NCBI GenBank assembly: GCA_000696115.1
Contig: JJOH01000003.1
Location: 62,001 to 126,000, forward strand
DNA: 64,000 nt
Source: Streptomyces olindensis
Lineage (GTDB): Bacteria > Actinomycetota > Actinomycetes > Streptomycetales > Streptomycetaceae
Direction of reading: 5' to 3'
Each line of letters opens with the position of its first letter. Position 1 is the first letter of the stretch. Shown here piece by piece: positions 18,701 through 27,441 of the stretch. The notes below the pieces were generated by a model. It made no database searches and had not been told where the DNA came from. It worked only from the letters and a program-made list of their open reading frames with translations. Position numbers and translations under genes: made by a program.

Positions 18701-19213
18701 CGGTGAGGGCGGTGGCTCGCCCGCCGCGTCGAGTTCCCTCTCCAGCAGGGCCCCGGCCGCTGCCAGGTCGGCCGGGTCCCCGCCGGCCGTGAACCGGTCG
18801 GCCAGGCATCGGCCCAAGTGTGCCGCGGCCATGAGACGCGGCCAGGTGCCTTCGCCTGCCACGGTCAGCACGGAGCGGAAGAGACCGATCGCCCGGTGGA
18901 CGTCGTCGAGGTCCCCGCGATCGGTGAACCGGGAGTGGAGGGCGACGCCGAGGCGGAACTCCGCGTCGGGCCGGTCGTCGCTGTCGTCGTCGAGTTCCGT
19001 CAGGGCGGCGCCGAAGTGCTGCACGGTGCCGTCCAGATCACCCAGCCGCTCGCAGACCGCGCCCGCCATCGCGTGCCACAACTGCCGTTCCTGCGGCCCG
19101 AGATCGTCCGGCGGGCCCTGCGCGGCCCGGTCCCGCACCGGACCCAGGACCCGGTCGACGAGTTCCGGCGGCGGCACCCGAAGCTCCATCAGTTCCGCCA
19201 GCTTCAACCGCAC
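15722..19213 (-). CDS. CHAT-domain (caspase-like) protease with long TPR array
   Basis: About 1163 residues. I chose GTG 19213, preceded by AGGGGGCC, because everything further upstream in the frame is low-complexity and Arg/Pro-rich; ATG 19189 is an alternative. Residues ~30-780 are a continuous array of TPR-like helical pairs, with recurring patterns such as ADLDEAVERLTAA, YERFLARGWMSDLDEAIELW and ALSNLGHAHQARYEATGDPRDLARAV-type units. The C-terminal ~290 residues are a CHAT peptidase: LIPVGELVHLPWQTAYA, the catalytic His999 in VAHFACHAETD, the catalytic Cys1040 in VILSACATSVAG, then TLIGAGARGVVSAAWPVND, ending WGAFTYTGH. Both catalytic residues are intact. CHAT-TPR proteins in bacteria include conflict-system effectors that cut a target after activation. 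The TPR array is the likely sensor. Target and trigger are unknown. Confidence 0.87.
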   Translation of the reverse strand: MRLKLAELMELRVPPPELVDRVLGPVRDRAAQGPPDDLGPQERQLWHAMAGAVCERLGDLDGTVQHFGAALTELDDDSDDRPDAEFRLGVALHSRFTDRGDLDDVHRAIGLFRSVLTVAGEGTWPRLMAAAHLGRCLADRFTAGGDPADLAAAGALLERELDAAGEPPPSPEDSDPEELHTWISALDVLGECLREQAELGHDEHLLGQAVDRARQALDLAGDDPAFRAAPEKGLARTLLVRALWAKSVEDLDEVIRLLDPSAPLAQSESPAARAVNLGIAHFERYRLRGAPDDLAHARTVLERALDGLRQGSAARAGAQLNLAVVLRETAARAADGLELLDRAVETAEAAAAGVQPGSPLYVGATAAAAEARIARQAQGGGGGAAELEQACRKLEAAAPYLPSGGGLLAASFRDAWGSALVRLAGLTSEPAVLEQGVDLLRRALADPGGLPDRPRTAGNLAAGLYERFLARGWMSDLDEAIELWQEAVDRRHPGSPHSVTAHSGLAVALHQRYERRGTAADLDEAVERLTAAAALPADPAEHRAVLSNLGHAHQARYEATGDPRDLARAVAAQREALAQYGPEAGPAVNARIGLALALGAQAERTGSAALAEEAEGHAQAARAEAGPASRVWVSAVFVLAGLTRLRHALTRDPRLLREAEELYRQGYEVACERYPAAAAEGSMEWGLWQSRLERFPQAVAAFDLAEQAVGRLVAEQGQRAAKETWLRTSRGLPAAVALAAWRSGDAAGAVSRLERTRALLLAERLRLRGTAAEPAQQQSSPLDAADASVGAADASGNAAGSTGTDDARSEGGTVVYLVPGPESGVAFTVTGSAVRATALDGLGAPALAPWQDGTWSDITRLDPFARWAWENVLAEVVPEQGTPVTLIPVGELVHLPWQTAYAAPGAGRPPRFLLDDHAVGFAPCLRVLPAGATARVVRYLGVAVGRGTGLRELAFAEREVRAAAGRFAESLLLMDEEATPERVLDWLQRGGGVAHFACHAETDPADPLSSALVLGGGARLAVRDLLDLRGALDLVILSACATSVAGRDLPDEVVGLPGTLIGAGARGVVSAAWPVNDLAACLVMTDFVGRWADGAPPAEALRAAQTGLRDMPHGTLAKRLRVLRGPVATAAPPSPPSPAPTRPFETLSDWGAFTYTGHVGTGP

Positions 19214-19428
19214 TTGGCCCCCTGCGACGTCCGCACCTCGTCCGGCTCGGTGGCGCGATTCTACGGGGAGCGGCGGGTCGTCGACATCCTGATCCGTCCC
19301 GCCCCGCCCGGCCCGTCCCGGCTGGCCGAGCTGGGCCGCACCGATGGTCGTTCGGCGCCCGGTCCCCGCCGGTGACGGGGACGACCACAGCGTCGTAGGA
19401 GCCCGAACTGCAGTCGGCTCACTCTCCC

Positions 19429-19515
19429 ACGTAGACGAACGCGGCCCAGTAGGACGGGGAACGATGCGCCCGCAACCCGGTCGCGTCCTGCGACAGCCCG
19501 GCCGGGGCACGACGG
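19429..19515 (-). pseudogene. Remnant of a second CHAT-domain C-terminus
   Basis: On the minus strand a short open stretch ends HRSPSYWAAFVYVGE before a TGA at 19431-19429. The pattern (S)YWAAFVYVGE at a protein's very end is characteristic of CHAT domains and parallels WGAFTYTGH in the intact neighbour. It is in the same frame as the 240-codon gene just upstream but separated from it by a stop codon at 19518-19516. I read it as the tail of a decayed CHAT gene; no His/Cys block survives nearby. Confidence 0.6.
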
Positions 19516-20238
19516 TCATCGCCGCCGGTGGCCGCCGGTTGCCCCGGTCGTGCGGGCAATGAACGCCGCCCTGCCCTCTCCCCTGGCGGTACCGTCCGAC
19601 CAGCGACGGGCAGTGGCGATGAAGCAGCGCAGCCCCAGGTCGGCGAGGCTCTCGATGAAGTACCGGTCGGAGAGTTTCGACCCCGGTGGGTGTACGAGCC
19701 TCGCGCTCATCCACTCGACCAGGGTGGCGCCCGCCCCGCGTGCGATCCGGGGCCGGTCGAGGCGGGCCTCGTCCTCCCGGCCACCCGTCGCCCGTGTCCA
19801 GGTCTGGTCGAGCGCGGAGCGGACCTCATGGCGTAGGGCGTCGAGTTCGTCCATGCTTGCGTGGACGAGGCGCTCCAGACGCTCCTCGGGCGAGGTCTCC
19901 TCCCGGCGGGCCATCTGGGACGCGTGACTGATGGCAGCCATTTCCCAGACCGGGAAGGAGTCGGCGCTCTCCACGTCCGAGTCCAGGGCCAGCGCCGCTT
20001 CCAGGTCCGCCATGAAGGCGAGGTCGTCCTCGGGCAACTCCGGGAGGTTGAGGCCCGTGAGTACGCCGAGGAGGCGCTCGTCGACCTCCGCCCGGGACGC
20101 GCGGGAGAGTTCCGGAACGCGACGCAGGTTGATGCGCATCTGCCGGATGGCCCGCCCTCCCCGTTCGAGATCGAGGCGGGCCTCGGCCTCGGCTTCCTCG
20201 TACTGCGGCGTCAGCTCGCCCCGCCACTCCTGAGGCAC
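19516..20238 (-). CDS. Protein of unknown function, probably a 5'-truncated fragment
   Basis: 240 codons from GTG 20238, but coding sequence appears to run further upstream in the same frame (AYFTSRFSQEDEVAKVAAS directly before the GTG) with no better start. The protein is charged and helical, with no signal peptide or membrane segment: EEAEAEARLDLERGGRAIRQMRINLRRVP, SHASQMARREETSPEERLERLVHA and FIESLADLGLRCFIATARRW are its most structured parts. I do not recognise a family. It sits between remnants of a CHAT gene and the intact CHAT operon on the same strand, so it may be an accessory of that system, or the N-terminal part of a decayed CHAT-locus protein. Whether it is still expressed is doubtful. 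Confidence 0.45.
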   Translation of the reverse strand: MPQEWRGELTPQYEEAEAEARLDLERGGRAIRQMRINLRRVPELSRASRAEVDERLLGVLTGLNLPELPEDDLAFMADLEAALALDSDVESADSFPVWEMAAISHASQMARREETSPEERLERLVHASMDELDALRHEVRSALDQTWTRATGGREDEARLDRPRIARGAGATLVEWMSARLVHPPGSKLSDRYFIESLADLGLRCFIATARRWSDGTARGEGRAAFIARTTGATGGHRRR

Positions 20239-20587
20239 GGAGGCCGCGACCTTCGCGACCTCGTCTTCCTGGGAGAACCGGCTGGTGAAGTAGGCACGCC
20301 CCAGCAGCCGCCGCCGGACACCCGGTCAGTGCCGCGCAGCTCGAGCGCCGGCGACAGCACGGCCTGCTCCCCCGCCCCCGCGTCGCGTACATGGGCCGGG
20401 CCGGCACCAGGACGGAGTACCCGCCCGGTACCGAGGAACTGGTGCTCTCGCTCGCCCGACACGCGGGCCCACGCCGCAGTGTGCTGATCGGCGCGGCTTG
20501 GTGCGGTTCGTGGCATGGGGGAACGCTACGGAGCCGGGCGGAGGACTTACTCGGCGAAGACGCGGGGGTCGAATGGCCCGGTGACAT
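20239..20587 (-). pseudogene. Probable frameshifted 5' part of the preceding gene
   Basis: On the minus strand, protein-like sequence continues upstream of 20238 through three reading frames in turn: VPGGYSVLVPARPMYATR (near 20450-20385), then GAGEQAVLSPALELRGTDR (near 20380-20320), then AYFTSRFSQEDEVAKVAAS (near 20305-20240). The first switch falls on a run of G/C homopolymers (CTCCCCCGCCCCC at about 20367-20380), a typical site for an indel or an assembly error. Either the gene is broken or the sequence has two small errors here. Confidence 0.45.
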
Positions 20588-20686
20588 GGCTCAGCCCGGA
20601 AGTCCCCCCACTCAATCGCTCAGCTGCCGAGCGCACCCCCCGGATATTCGCTCGCGCCCTGACCCGAAGGGCATGAGACTCACCGC

Positions 20687-21304
20687 ATGGCTGACATGGG
20701 GGCGTTCCGGGACGCGGTCACCGCGTGGGCGGCGGGTGGCCCGGAGGGCCCCGCGCGCGAACTGGCGGCGCGACTGCCCGTCCGGACGGCCGTGCTGCTC
20801 GAAGGGCTGAGCGATGTCGCGGCGGTCGACGCGCTGGCGGAGAGGCGCGGCCGGGACCTGGCGGCCGAAGGTGTCTGCGTCCTGTCGATCGGCGGTGCGA
20901 TGAGCGTCGGGCGCTACGCCCGACTCCTCGGTGCACCCGGTCTGGGCCTCCGCCTCACGGGGCTGTGCGACGAGCAGGAGGGTCCCTACTACACCCGCGG
21001 CTTCGAAGGGGCCGGTGCGGCGCGGCAGGGCTTCTTCGTCTGCGCGGCGGACCTGGAGGACGAGCTCATCCGCGCGCTGGGCGTGCCACGGGTTGCGGAA
21101 CTCGTCCGGGAGCAGGGCGACCTGCGTCCCCTGCGCACCTTCCTCCGTCAGCCGGCCCAGCAGGGCCGCCCCGCGGAGCAGCAGTTCCGGCGCTTCTTCG
21201 GAACCAAGAAGGGCCGCAAGATCCATTACGGCCGTGTCCTCGTCGAGGCCCTCGATCCCGACCGTGTTCCACGCCCGCTCGACGACCTGCTCCGCAGCCT
21301 CTGA
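20687..21304 (+). CDS. Stand-alone OLD-type TOPRIM domain protein
   Basis: 205 residues from ATG 20687. The first ~100 residues carry a TOPRIM fold of the OLD-nuclease type: RTAVLLEGLSDVAAVDALAERRG (conserved metal-site Glu), VLSIGGAMSVGRYARLLG, then GLCDEQEGPYYTRGF with the Asp/Glu metal pair. Residues ~115-205 add a helical part ending in a basic FFGTKKGRKIHYGRVLVEAL segment and a Pro-rich tail, as in the C-terminal regions of OLD nucleases. The ABC-type ATPase half found in OLD proteins is missing. A metal-dependent nuclease or nucleotide-binding role is inferred from the fold. It is divergent from the CHAT-associated genes and may belong to the same accessory neighbourhood. The start lacks a well-placed ribosome binding site, so it may be leaderless. 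Confidence 0.75.
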   Translation: MADMGAFRDAVTAWAAGGPEGPARELAARLPVRTAVLLEGLSDVAAVDALAERRGRDLAAEGVCVLSIGGAMSVGRYARLLGAPGLGLRLTGLCDEQEGPYYTRGFEGAGAARQGFFVCAADLEDELIRALGVPRVAELVREQGDLRPLRTFLRQPAQQGRPAEQQFRRFFGTKKGRKIHYGRVLVEALDPDRVPRPLDDLLRSL

Positions 21305-21477
21305 CCGCGGGGCGCGCCCCCGTTCCGGAACAAGGGCGGAGCGCACCGGCGCGCGGGCTGTTCACCGAAACGCGCCGGTGCCGCCATGTGTCACGGCGGA
21401 GTCCGAACTTCCGGCCGACACGGACCGTTGTACCGGTCGCGGGACATCGCACACACGACGAAACGAGGGGGTCTGCG

Positions 21478-22281
21478 GTGACGGACCTGACGGCCGCGGT
21501 CGAATCGATGGAGCAGCTCTCCACGGTCTGGCGCGCCATGGTGCTCGACCGGGACGAGAACGCGGACGTACGGGACCTTCCGGGGGTCGCCGTCCGCTGG
21601 GCCGACTGCCGCTTCGCCTTCTGGAACGCGGTGACACTGACCGACGTCGGCGCGGACAAGGCGTTACTCGAACAGCGCCTCGGCCGAGCGGCGGACCTCA
21701 TGCGCTCCAAGGAGCAGCCCGGCTTCCTGTGGCTCTTCGAGGATCTGCTCGCGGACGACGCCCGCGCGGCACTGGACGAGGCGGCGGAGCGCGCGGGCCT
21801 GGCCTACGCCTTCCCCGGCACCGGCATGGCCGGTGACCTGCTGCCGATCCCCGCGCCGCACCACCCCGACCTGACATTCGAGCGGGTGACCACCGACGAA
21901 CAGTTGAGGGCCTACGCGGACATCAACGCACGCGCCTACGGCTTCCCCCTGGAGGACGGCCGTGACGGCATCGTCGGCTCCACGCTGTGGAAGAAGGAGG
22001 TGTACGCCTACCTGGCCCTGCGGGACGGCGCCCCGGTCGCCTGCGCGGCGACGGTCGAGGCGGAGGGCCGCCTGTTCGTCGTGCTCGTCGCCACCGAGCC
22101 GGACGCGCAGCGTCGAGGGTACGGCGAGGCGGTGACCCGCAAGGCGCTGTACGAGGGCGCCCGCGCCACCGGCCTGACCCGCGCCACTCTGCACGCGACG
22201 GCTGCCGGTGCACCCGTCTATCCGCGGATCGGCTTCGAGCCGAACTCACCGATGCGCTTCTACGGGCTGGCGGCGGGCTGA
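21478..22281 (+). CDS. GNAT-family N-acetyltransferase
   Basis: About 267 residues from GTG 21478, with GAGGGGG 7 bases upstream. The N-terminal ~120 residues are an extra domain (VRWADCRFAFWNAVTLTDVGADKALLEQRL, GFLWLFEDLL). The C-terminal GNAT fold follows: LRAYADINARAYGFPLED, APVACAATVEAEGRLFVVLVATEPDAQRRGYGEAVTRKAL (acetyl-CoA-binding RRGYGE loop), LHATAAGAPVYPRIGF. The substrate is unknown; the family is broad. There is no operon partner: the next gene (msrA) lies 123 bases away with its own upstream site. Confidence 0.82.
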   Translation: MTDLTAAVESMEQLSTVWRAMVLDRDENADVRDLPGVAVRWADCRFAFWNAVTLTDVGADKALLEQRLGRAADLMRSKEQPGFLWLFEDLLADDARAALDEAAERAGLAYAFPGTGMAGDLLPIPAPHHPDLTFERVTTDEQLRAYADINARAYGFPLEDGRDGIVGSTLWKKEVYAYLALRDGAPVACAATVEAEGRLFVVLVATEPDAQRRGYGEAVTRKALYEGARATGLTRATLHATAAGAPVYPRIGFEPNSPMRFYGLAAG

Positions 22282-22318
22282 GCCGCCCGCACCGTGTCGA
22301 CAGGGCCCACCCATCACC

Positions 22319-22334
22319 TGTCAAGATGGTGACA
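22319..22334 (+). promoter_or_regulatory. Palindromic site upstream of msrA, shared with the CGNR regulator gene
   Basis: TGTCA-AGATGG-TGACA has 5-bp inverted arms and lies 70 bases before the msrA start. Its 13-base core GTCAAGATGGTGA recurs exactly, on the other strand, directly upstream of the CGNR regulator start (23584-23596). Confidence 0.55.
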
Positions 22335-22404
22335 AGAGATGTGGTCGGCTCCGTGTGCGAGGCTGGTTCCGCGTGGAGAGACGCCGAGAGAAAGGTGGTG
22401 CGCC

Positions 22405-22920
22405 ATGAGTGACGTCGAGGAGAGGGCGCTGCTGGCGGGTGGCTGCTTCTGGGGCATGCAGGAGCTGATCCGGTCGCTCCCCGGGGTGCTGCGCACCCGG
22501 GTGGGCTACAGCGGCGACGACGACAAGCCCCGCCCCACCTACCGCGACCACGGCAGGCACGCGGAGTCGATCGAGATCGTCTTCGATCCCACGGCCACCG
22601 ACTACCGCACGATCCTGGAGTACTTCTTCCAGATCCACGACCCGACCACGAAGAACCGGCAGGGCAACGACGTGGGCCTCAGCTACCGCTCCGCCATCTT
22701 CTACCTCGACGAGGAACAGCGCCGCGTCGCCCAGGACACCATCGCCGATGTCGAGGCGTCCGGGCTGTGGCCCGGGGCGGTGGTCACCGAGGTCGCGCCT
22801 GCCGGCCCGTTCTGGGAGGCCGAACCGGAGCACCAGGACTACCTCCAGCGCTACCCGGACGGCTACACCTGCCACTTCCCGCGCCCGAACTGGCGACTGC
22901 CCAAGCGCGACGCGTCCTGA
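22405..22920 (+). CDS. msrA: Peptide-methionine (S)-S-oxide reductase
   Basis: 171 residues, ATG 22405 behind GAAAGGTGG. The MsrA active site GGCFWGMQ lies at residues 12-19 with the nucleophilic Cys14. Further family blocks are present: [57 protein letters not shown], and [22 protein letters not shown]. It repairs oxidised methionine in proteins in the cytoplasm. Length is normal. A good terminator follows. The shared operator-like motif upstream suggests it is controlled by the CGNR protein encoded 100 bases further on the other strand. Confidence 0.95.
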   Translation: MSDVEERALLAGGCFWGMQELIRSLPGVLRTRVGYSGDDDKPRPTYRDHGRHAESIEIVFDPTATDYRTILEYFFQIHDPTTKNRQGNDVGLSYRSAIFYLDEEQRRVAQDTIADVEASGLWPGAVVTEVAPAGPFWEAEPEHQDYLQRYPDGYTCHFPRPNWRLPKRDAS

Positions 22921-22928
22921 ACAGCGAC

Positions 22929-22963
22929 CGCGGCCGGGGAGGGGGGCACCCGCCCCGGCCGCG
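22929..22963 (+). terminator. Hairpin terminator between msrA and the convergent CGNR gene
   Basis: CGCGGCCGGGG and CCCCGGCCGCG form a perfect 11-bp stem with a 13-base loop. It can serve both convergent genes. Confidence 0.8.
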
Positions 22964-23018
22964 CCTGCGCGGACCGGCACTGCTCGGGCCGACCGCTCTG
23001 GCCGGTGACGAGCCTGCC

Positions 23019-23582
23019 TCAGTGCGTCCTCGTGGCGGGCGCCGACTTCTTGCGTGCGCGGTAGGCGGCCGCCTTGAACCGGTTGCCGCAGGACTCCATG
23101 CCGCACCACTGCCGCCGCATGCCCCGGGAACGATCGAGGTAGACGCGTGTGCACTCGGGGTTGCCGCACTCCTTCATCAGCGCGACGTCCGGGCCGCTGA
23201 GCAGCTCCACCGCCTGCCGGGCGACGGTGGCCAGGGCCTGCGCCGGGGTCGCGTCGGTGTGCCGGCCCGTCAGGGTGAGCTGCGGGGTCACCGGGGTCCC
23301 ACGCGCGGCGGCGTTGACCACGGCGAGCGCCTCCCGGTCGAACTCCTCGCCGAGGCGGCGGTTCGTGACGAGCCGGTAGACGGCCTCGCGCACGGTGATC
23401 GCCTCCCGGACGTCGTTCTCCTCGCCGGGGGTGATCGCGTCCACGAGTCCGGACTGCAGGTACCAGGCGTTCAGCCGCTCCGGCGTCACGAACATCTCGT
23501 ACCGCGTCGAGCGACGGGCACCGAGCGTGGCCGCGAAATCGAGGGCCGGGTGCCCGCACACGAAGACATGATCGCGATTCAC
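23019..23582 (-). CDS. CGNR zinc-finger regulator (ABATE-CGNR family)
   Basis: About 187 residues from GTG 23582. The N-terminal ABATE-type domain (CGHPALDFAATLGARRSTRYEMFVTPERLNAWYLQSGLV ... REAVYRLV, read in short blocks) leads to a C-terminal CGNR treble-clef zinc finger: ECGNPECTRVYLDRSRG, then QWCGMESCGNR with the four Cys ligands and the CGNR signature, and a basic KAAAYRARKKS tail. CGNR proteins are presumed stress-linked transcription regulators in actinobacteria. The start codon abuts a 16-base operator-like element also found before msrA, which fits autoregulation. The mRNA leader would be very short or absent, since the site touches the start codon. Confidence 0.85.
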   Translation of the reverse strand: MNRDHVFVCGHPALDFAATLGARRSTRYEMFVTPERLNAWYLQSGLVDAITPGEENDVREAITVREAVYRLVTNRRLGEEFDREALAVVNAAARGTPVTPQLTLTGRHTDATPAQALATVARQAVELLSGPDVALMKECGNPECTRVYLDRSRGMRRQWCGMESCGNRFKAAAYRARKKSAPATRTH

Positions 23583-23597
23583 ATCACCATCTTGACG
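23582..23597 (-). promoter_or_regulatory. Operator-like site at the CGNR gene start
   Basis: The forward strand reads CATCACCATCTTGACG; 13 bases (TCACCATCTTGAC, 23584-23596) are the exact reverse complement of the core at 22320-22332 before msrA. It overlaps the GTG start, as expected of an autorepressor site on a leaderless transcript. Confidence 0.55.
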
Positions 23598-23624
23598 AGT
23601 GACTGCGGTGGGCCGCAAGGAACG

Positions 23625-25283
<1,659 letters not shown>

Positions 25284-25362
25284 GGGGATCCGTCCTCCGT
25301 GTGCGGTGGTCGGCCCGCCGGGCGTACGGCCTCGGACGCGGGCCACGTGACACGTCGGCGGC

Positions 25363-26997
25363 TCACACCGCGGGGACCCCCGTCTCCCGCAGCGTCCCGT
25401 CGGCCAGCCGCAGCCGGCGGCCCACCCCGATCTCGGTGAGGAACCGCTCGTCGTGGCTGACCACCATGAACGCGCCCTGGTAGGAGTTGAGCGCGCTCTC
25501 CAGCCGGCCCACGCTGACCAGGTCGAGGTTGTTGGTGGGCTCGTCGAGCAGGAGCAGGTGGGGGGCCGGCTCGGCGCACAGCACGCAGGCCAGGGTGGCG
25601 CGCAGCCGCTCGCCACCGGACAGCACCCCGACGGGGAGGTGGGCCCGGGCGCCCCGGAAGAGGAAGCGGGCGAGCAGGTTCATCCGCTCCGCCTCGGGCC
25701 GCTCGGGGGCGTACGCGGCGAAGTTCTCCGCCACGGTCCGGTCCAGGTCCAGCAGGTCCAGGCGCTGCGAGAGGTAGGCGATCCGGCCGTCGTGGCGCTT
25801 GATCTCCCCGCTGTCCGGGGCGAGTTCACCGGTGATCAGACGCATGAGGGTGGTTTTGCCGGCGCCGTTGGGTCCGGTCAGGGCGATGCGCTCCGGGCCC
25901 CGGACGGTCAGGTCCACGCCGTCCCCGGCGAACACCGGCCGGCCACCGAGACGGACCTGCATGCCCTGGCCGAGGAAGAGGTTGCGACCGGCGGGCACCC
26001 GCGTGTCGGGCAGGTCCAGGGCGAGGCGCTGCTCCTCGCGCAGCGCGCGCCCGGCCTCGTCGAGCCGGGCCTTGGCCTCGCTGACCCGGCCCGCGTGCAG
26101 CTGCCCGGCGCGGCCCGCGGACTCCTGCGCGCCCCGCTTCATGGTGCCCGCGAAGATCCGGGGCAGGCCGGCGTTCTTGAGGTTGCGGGCGGCGTTGCCG
26201 GCGCGGCGCTCGGCGCGCTCGCGGGCCTGCTGCATCTCCCGCTTCTCCCGCTTCAGCTCCTGCTCGGCGTTGCGGACGTTCTTCTCGGCGACCTCCTGCT
26301 CGGCGCGCACGGCCTCCTCGTACATGCTGAAGTTGCCGCCGTGGAAGCGGAGTTCGCCGCTGCCGAGTTCGGCGATGCGGTCCATGCGGTCGAGCAGCGC
26401 GCGGTCGTGGCTGACCAGGAGCAGACAGCCGGTGAAGTCCGACAGCACGTCGTAGAGCCTGTGCCGGGCCTCCAGGTCGAGGTTGTTGGTGGGCTCGTCG
26501 AGCAGCAGCACGTCGGGGCGTTTCAGCAGGTGGGCGGCGAGTCCGAGGGAGACGATCTGGCCGCCGCTGAGTGTGTCGAGCCTGCGGTCCAGGGCGAGGC
26601 CGGTCAGACCGAGACGGTCGAGCTGGGCGCGGGTGCGCTCCTCGATGTCCCAGTCGTCGCCGATGGCGGTGAAGTGCTCCTCGCTGACGTCCCCGGACTC
26701 GACGGCGTCCAGGGCGCGGATCACCTCGGCGACGCCGAGCACCTCGGAGACGGTGAGCTCGCCGGTCAACGGCAGGGTCTGCGGGAGGTGCCCGAGGGTG
26801 CCGCCGACCGACAACGAGCCGGTGGTGGGCTTGAGTTCACCGGCGATCAGCCGGAGCAGCGTGCTCTTGCCGGAGCCGTTGGGGGCGATCAGGCCCGTCC
26901 GGTCGGTGGTGACGGTGAAGGACAGGTCGTCGAAGACCGGGGTGTCGTCGGGCCAGGTGAAGGAGAGGTTCGAGCAGACGATGGCGGCGTCGGACAT
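25363..26997 (-). CDS. ABC-F family ATPase (first of a tandem pair), behind a leader-peptide attenuator
   Basis: 544 residues from ATG 26997; CGAGGT at 27005-27010 is the ribosome binding site. Two ABC cassettes: APNGSGKST with LSGGQ and [24 protein letters not shown] with LSGGE and [15 protein letters not shown]; both with VSHD switches. The interdomain region (about 235-330) is long and very basic/acidic ([31 protein letters not shown]), a coiled-coil linker larger than in the downstream paralogue, as in antibiotic-resistance ABC-F proteins. A 9-codon leader peptide and mutually exclusive hairpins precede the gene, the arrangement that lets ribosome-stalling antibiotics switch on resistance genes. 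Drug-induced ribosome protection is therefore the favoured but unproven role. Confidence 0.92.
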   Translation of the reverse strand: MSDAAIVCSNLSFTWPDDTPVFDDLSFTVTTDRTGLIAPNGSGKSTLLRLIAGELKPTTGSLSVGGTLGHLPQTLPLTGELTVSEVLGVAEVIRALDAVESGDVSEEHFTAIGDDWDIEERTRAQLDRLGLTGLALDRRLDTLSGGQIVSLGLAAHLLKRPDVLLLDEPTNNLDLEARHRLYDVLSDFTGCLLLVSHDRALLDRMDRIAELGSGELRFHGGNFSMYEEAVRAEQEVAEKNVRNAEQELKREKREMQQARERAERRAGNAARNLKNAGLPRIFAGTMKRGAQESAGRAGQLHAGRVSEAKARLDEAGRALREEQRLALDLPDTRVPAGRNLFLGQGMQVRLGGRPVFAGDGVDLTVRGPERIALTGPNGAGKTTLMRLITGELAPDSGEIKRHDGRIAYLSQRLDLLDLDRTVAENFAAYAPERPEAERMNLLARFLFRGARAHLPVGVLSGGERLRATLACVLCAEPAPHLLLLDEPTNNLDLVSVGRLESALNSYQGAFMVVSHDERFLTEIGVGRRLRLADGTLRETGVPAV

Positions 26998-27020
26998 GGA
27001 AGCGACCTCGGAGGAACGGA

Positions 27021-27112
27021 GGGCAGACAGAGCTCTGCCCCGGCAGACGTGGGAGAAGGGGGTACGACGAACCGGCCACGTCGGCGGCGCTCCTCAGCGC
27101 GACCGGTGGCCG
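27021..27112 (-). promoter_or_regulatory. Attenuator: competing hairpins between leader peptide and ABC-F gene
   Basis: Three stems can form in the minus-strand transcript. H1 pairs 27106-27112 with 27073-27079 (CGGCCAC/GTGGCCG). H2 pairs 27076-27082 with 27046-27052 (GACGTGG/CCACGTC). H1 and H2 share bases 27076-27079, so they exclude each other. H3 pairs 27034-27040 with 27021-27027 (GGGCAGA/TCTGCCC, 6-base loop), just before the ABC-F ribosome binding site, and could stop transcription or hide initiation. Confidence 0.55.
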
Positions 27113-27125
27113 TCAGATCCGGATC

Positions 27126-27155
27126 TCACCCGGAGATGTCGTCTTCACCCACCAC
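27126..27155 (-). CDS. Nine-codon leader peptide (MVGEDDISG)
   Basis: GTG 27155 is followed by codons for VGEDDISG and a TGA at 27128-27126. GAGGAG at 27169-27164 sits 8 bases upstream, a stronger ribosome binding site than that of the ABC-F gene itself. The next minus-strand hairpin begins 14 bases after the stop, where a stalled ribosome could interfere with H1. Short leaders of this kind precede many antibiotic-inducible ABC-F genes. I infer function from position; the peptide has no known stalling motif that I recognise. Confidence 0.5.
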   Translation of the reverse strand: MVGEDDISG

Positions 27156-27441
27156 GTCTGTGACTCCTCGATGCACGGTCAATGCCGCCGACAGCGTAAC
27201 AGCGTGTCGCCGACGCGCGAGAAGATTTCGGACACGGCTGACAGCCGGAGCGCTGCGGTGGAACGGCCGAAGACCTGGACGTCCGTGACCCCGCTGTCGG
27301 CAGCAGGAACCTGACCTTGTCGCGAGCCCCGCGAGCCCCGCGAGCCGCCCGCCGTCACCCGGCGCCGGCGGCCGGTTCGCCGATCCGGACACCTGGGAGG
27401 GTGGAGCTGCCCGCATGGCCTCTCGGAAGGAAAACCTCGGC

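Noticed and set aside
19214..19714. N-terminal extension of the CHAT protease up to 19714
   Set aside because: The extra 167 residues are Arg/Pro-rich without TPR pattern, and this stretch overlaps the remnant CHAT tail read in a different frame. GTG 19213 has a good ribosome binding site.
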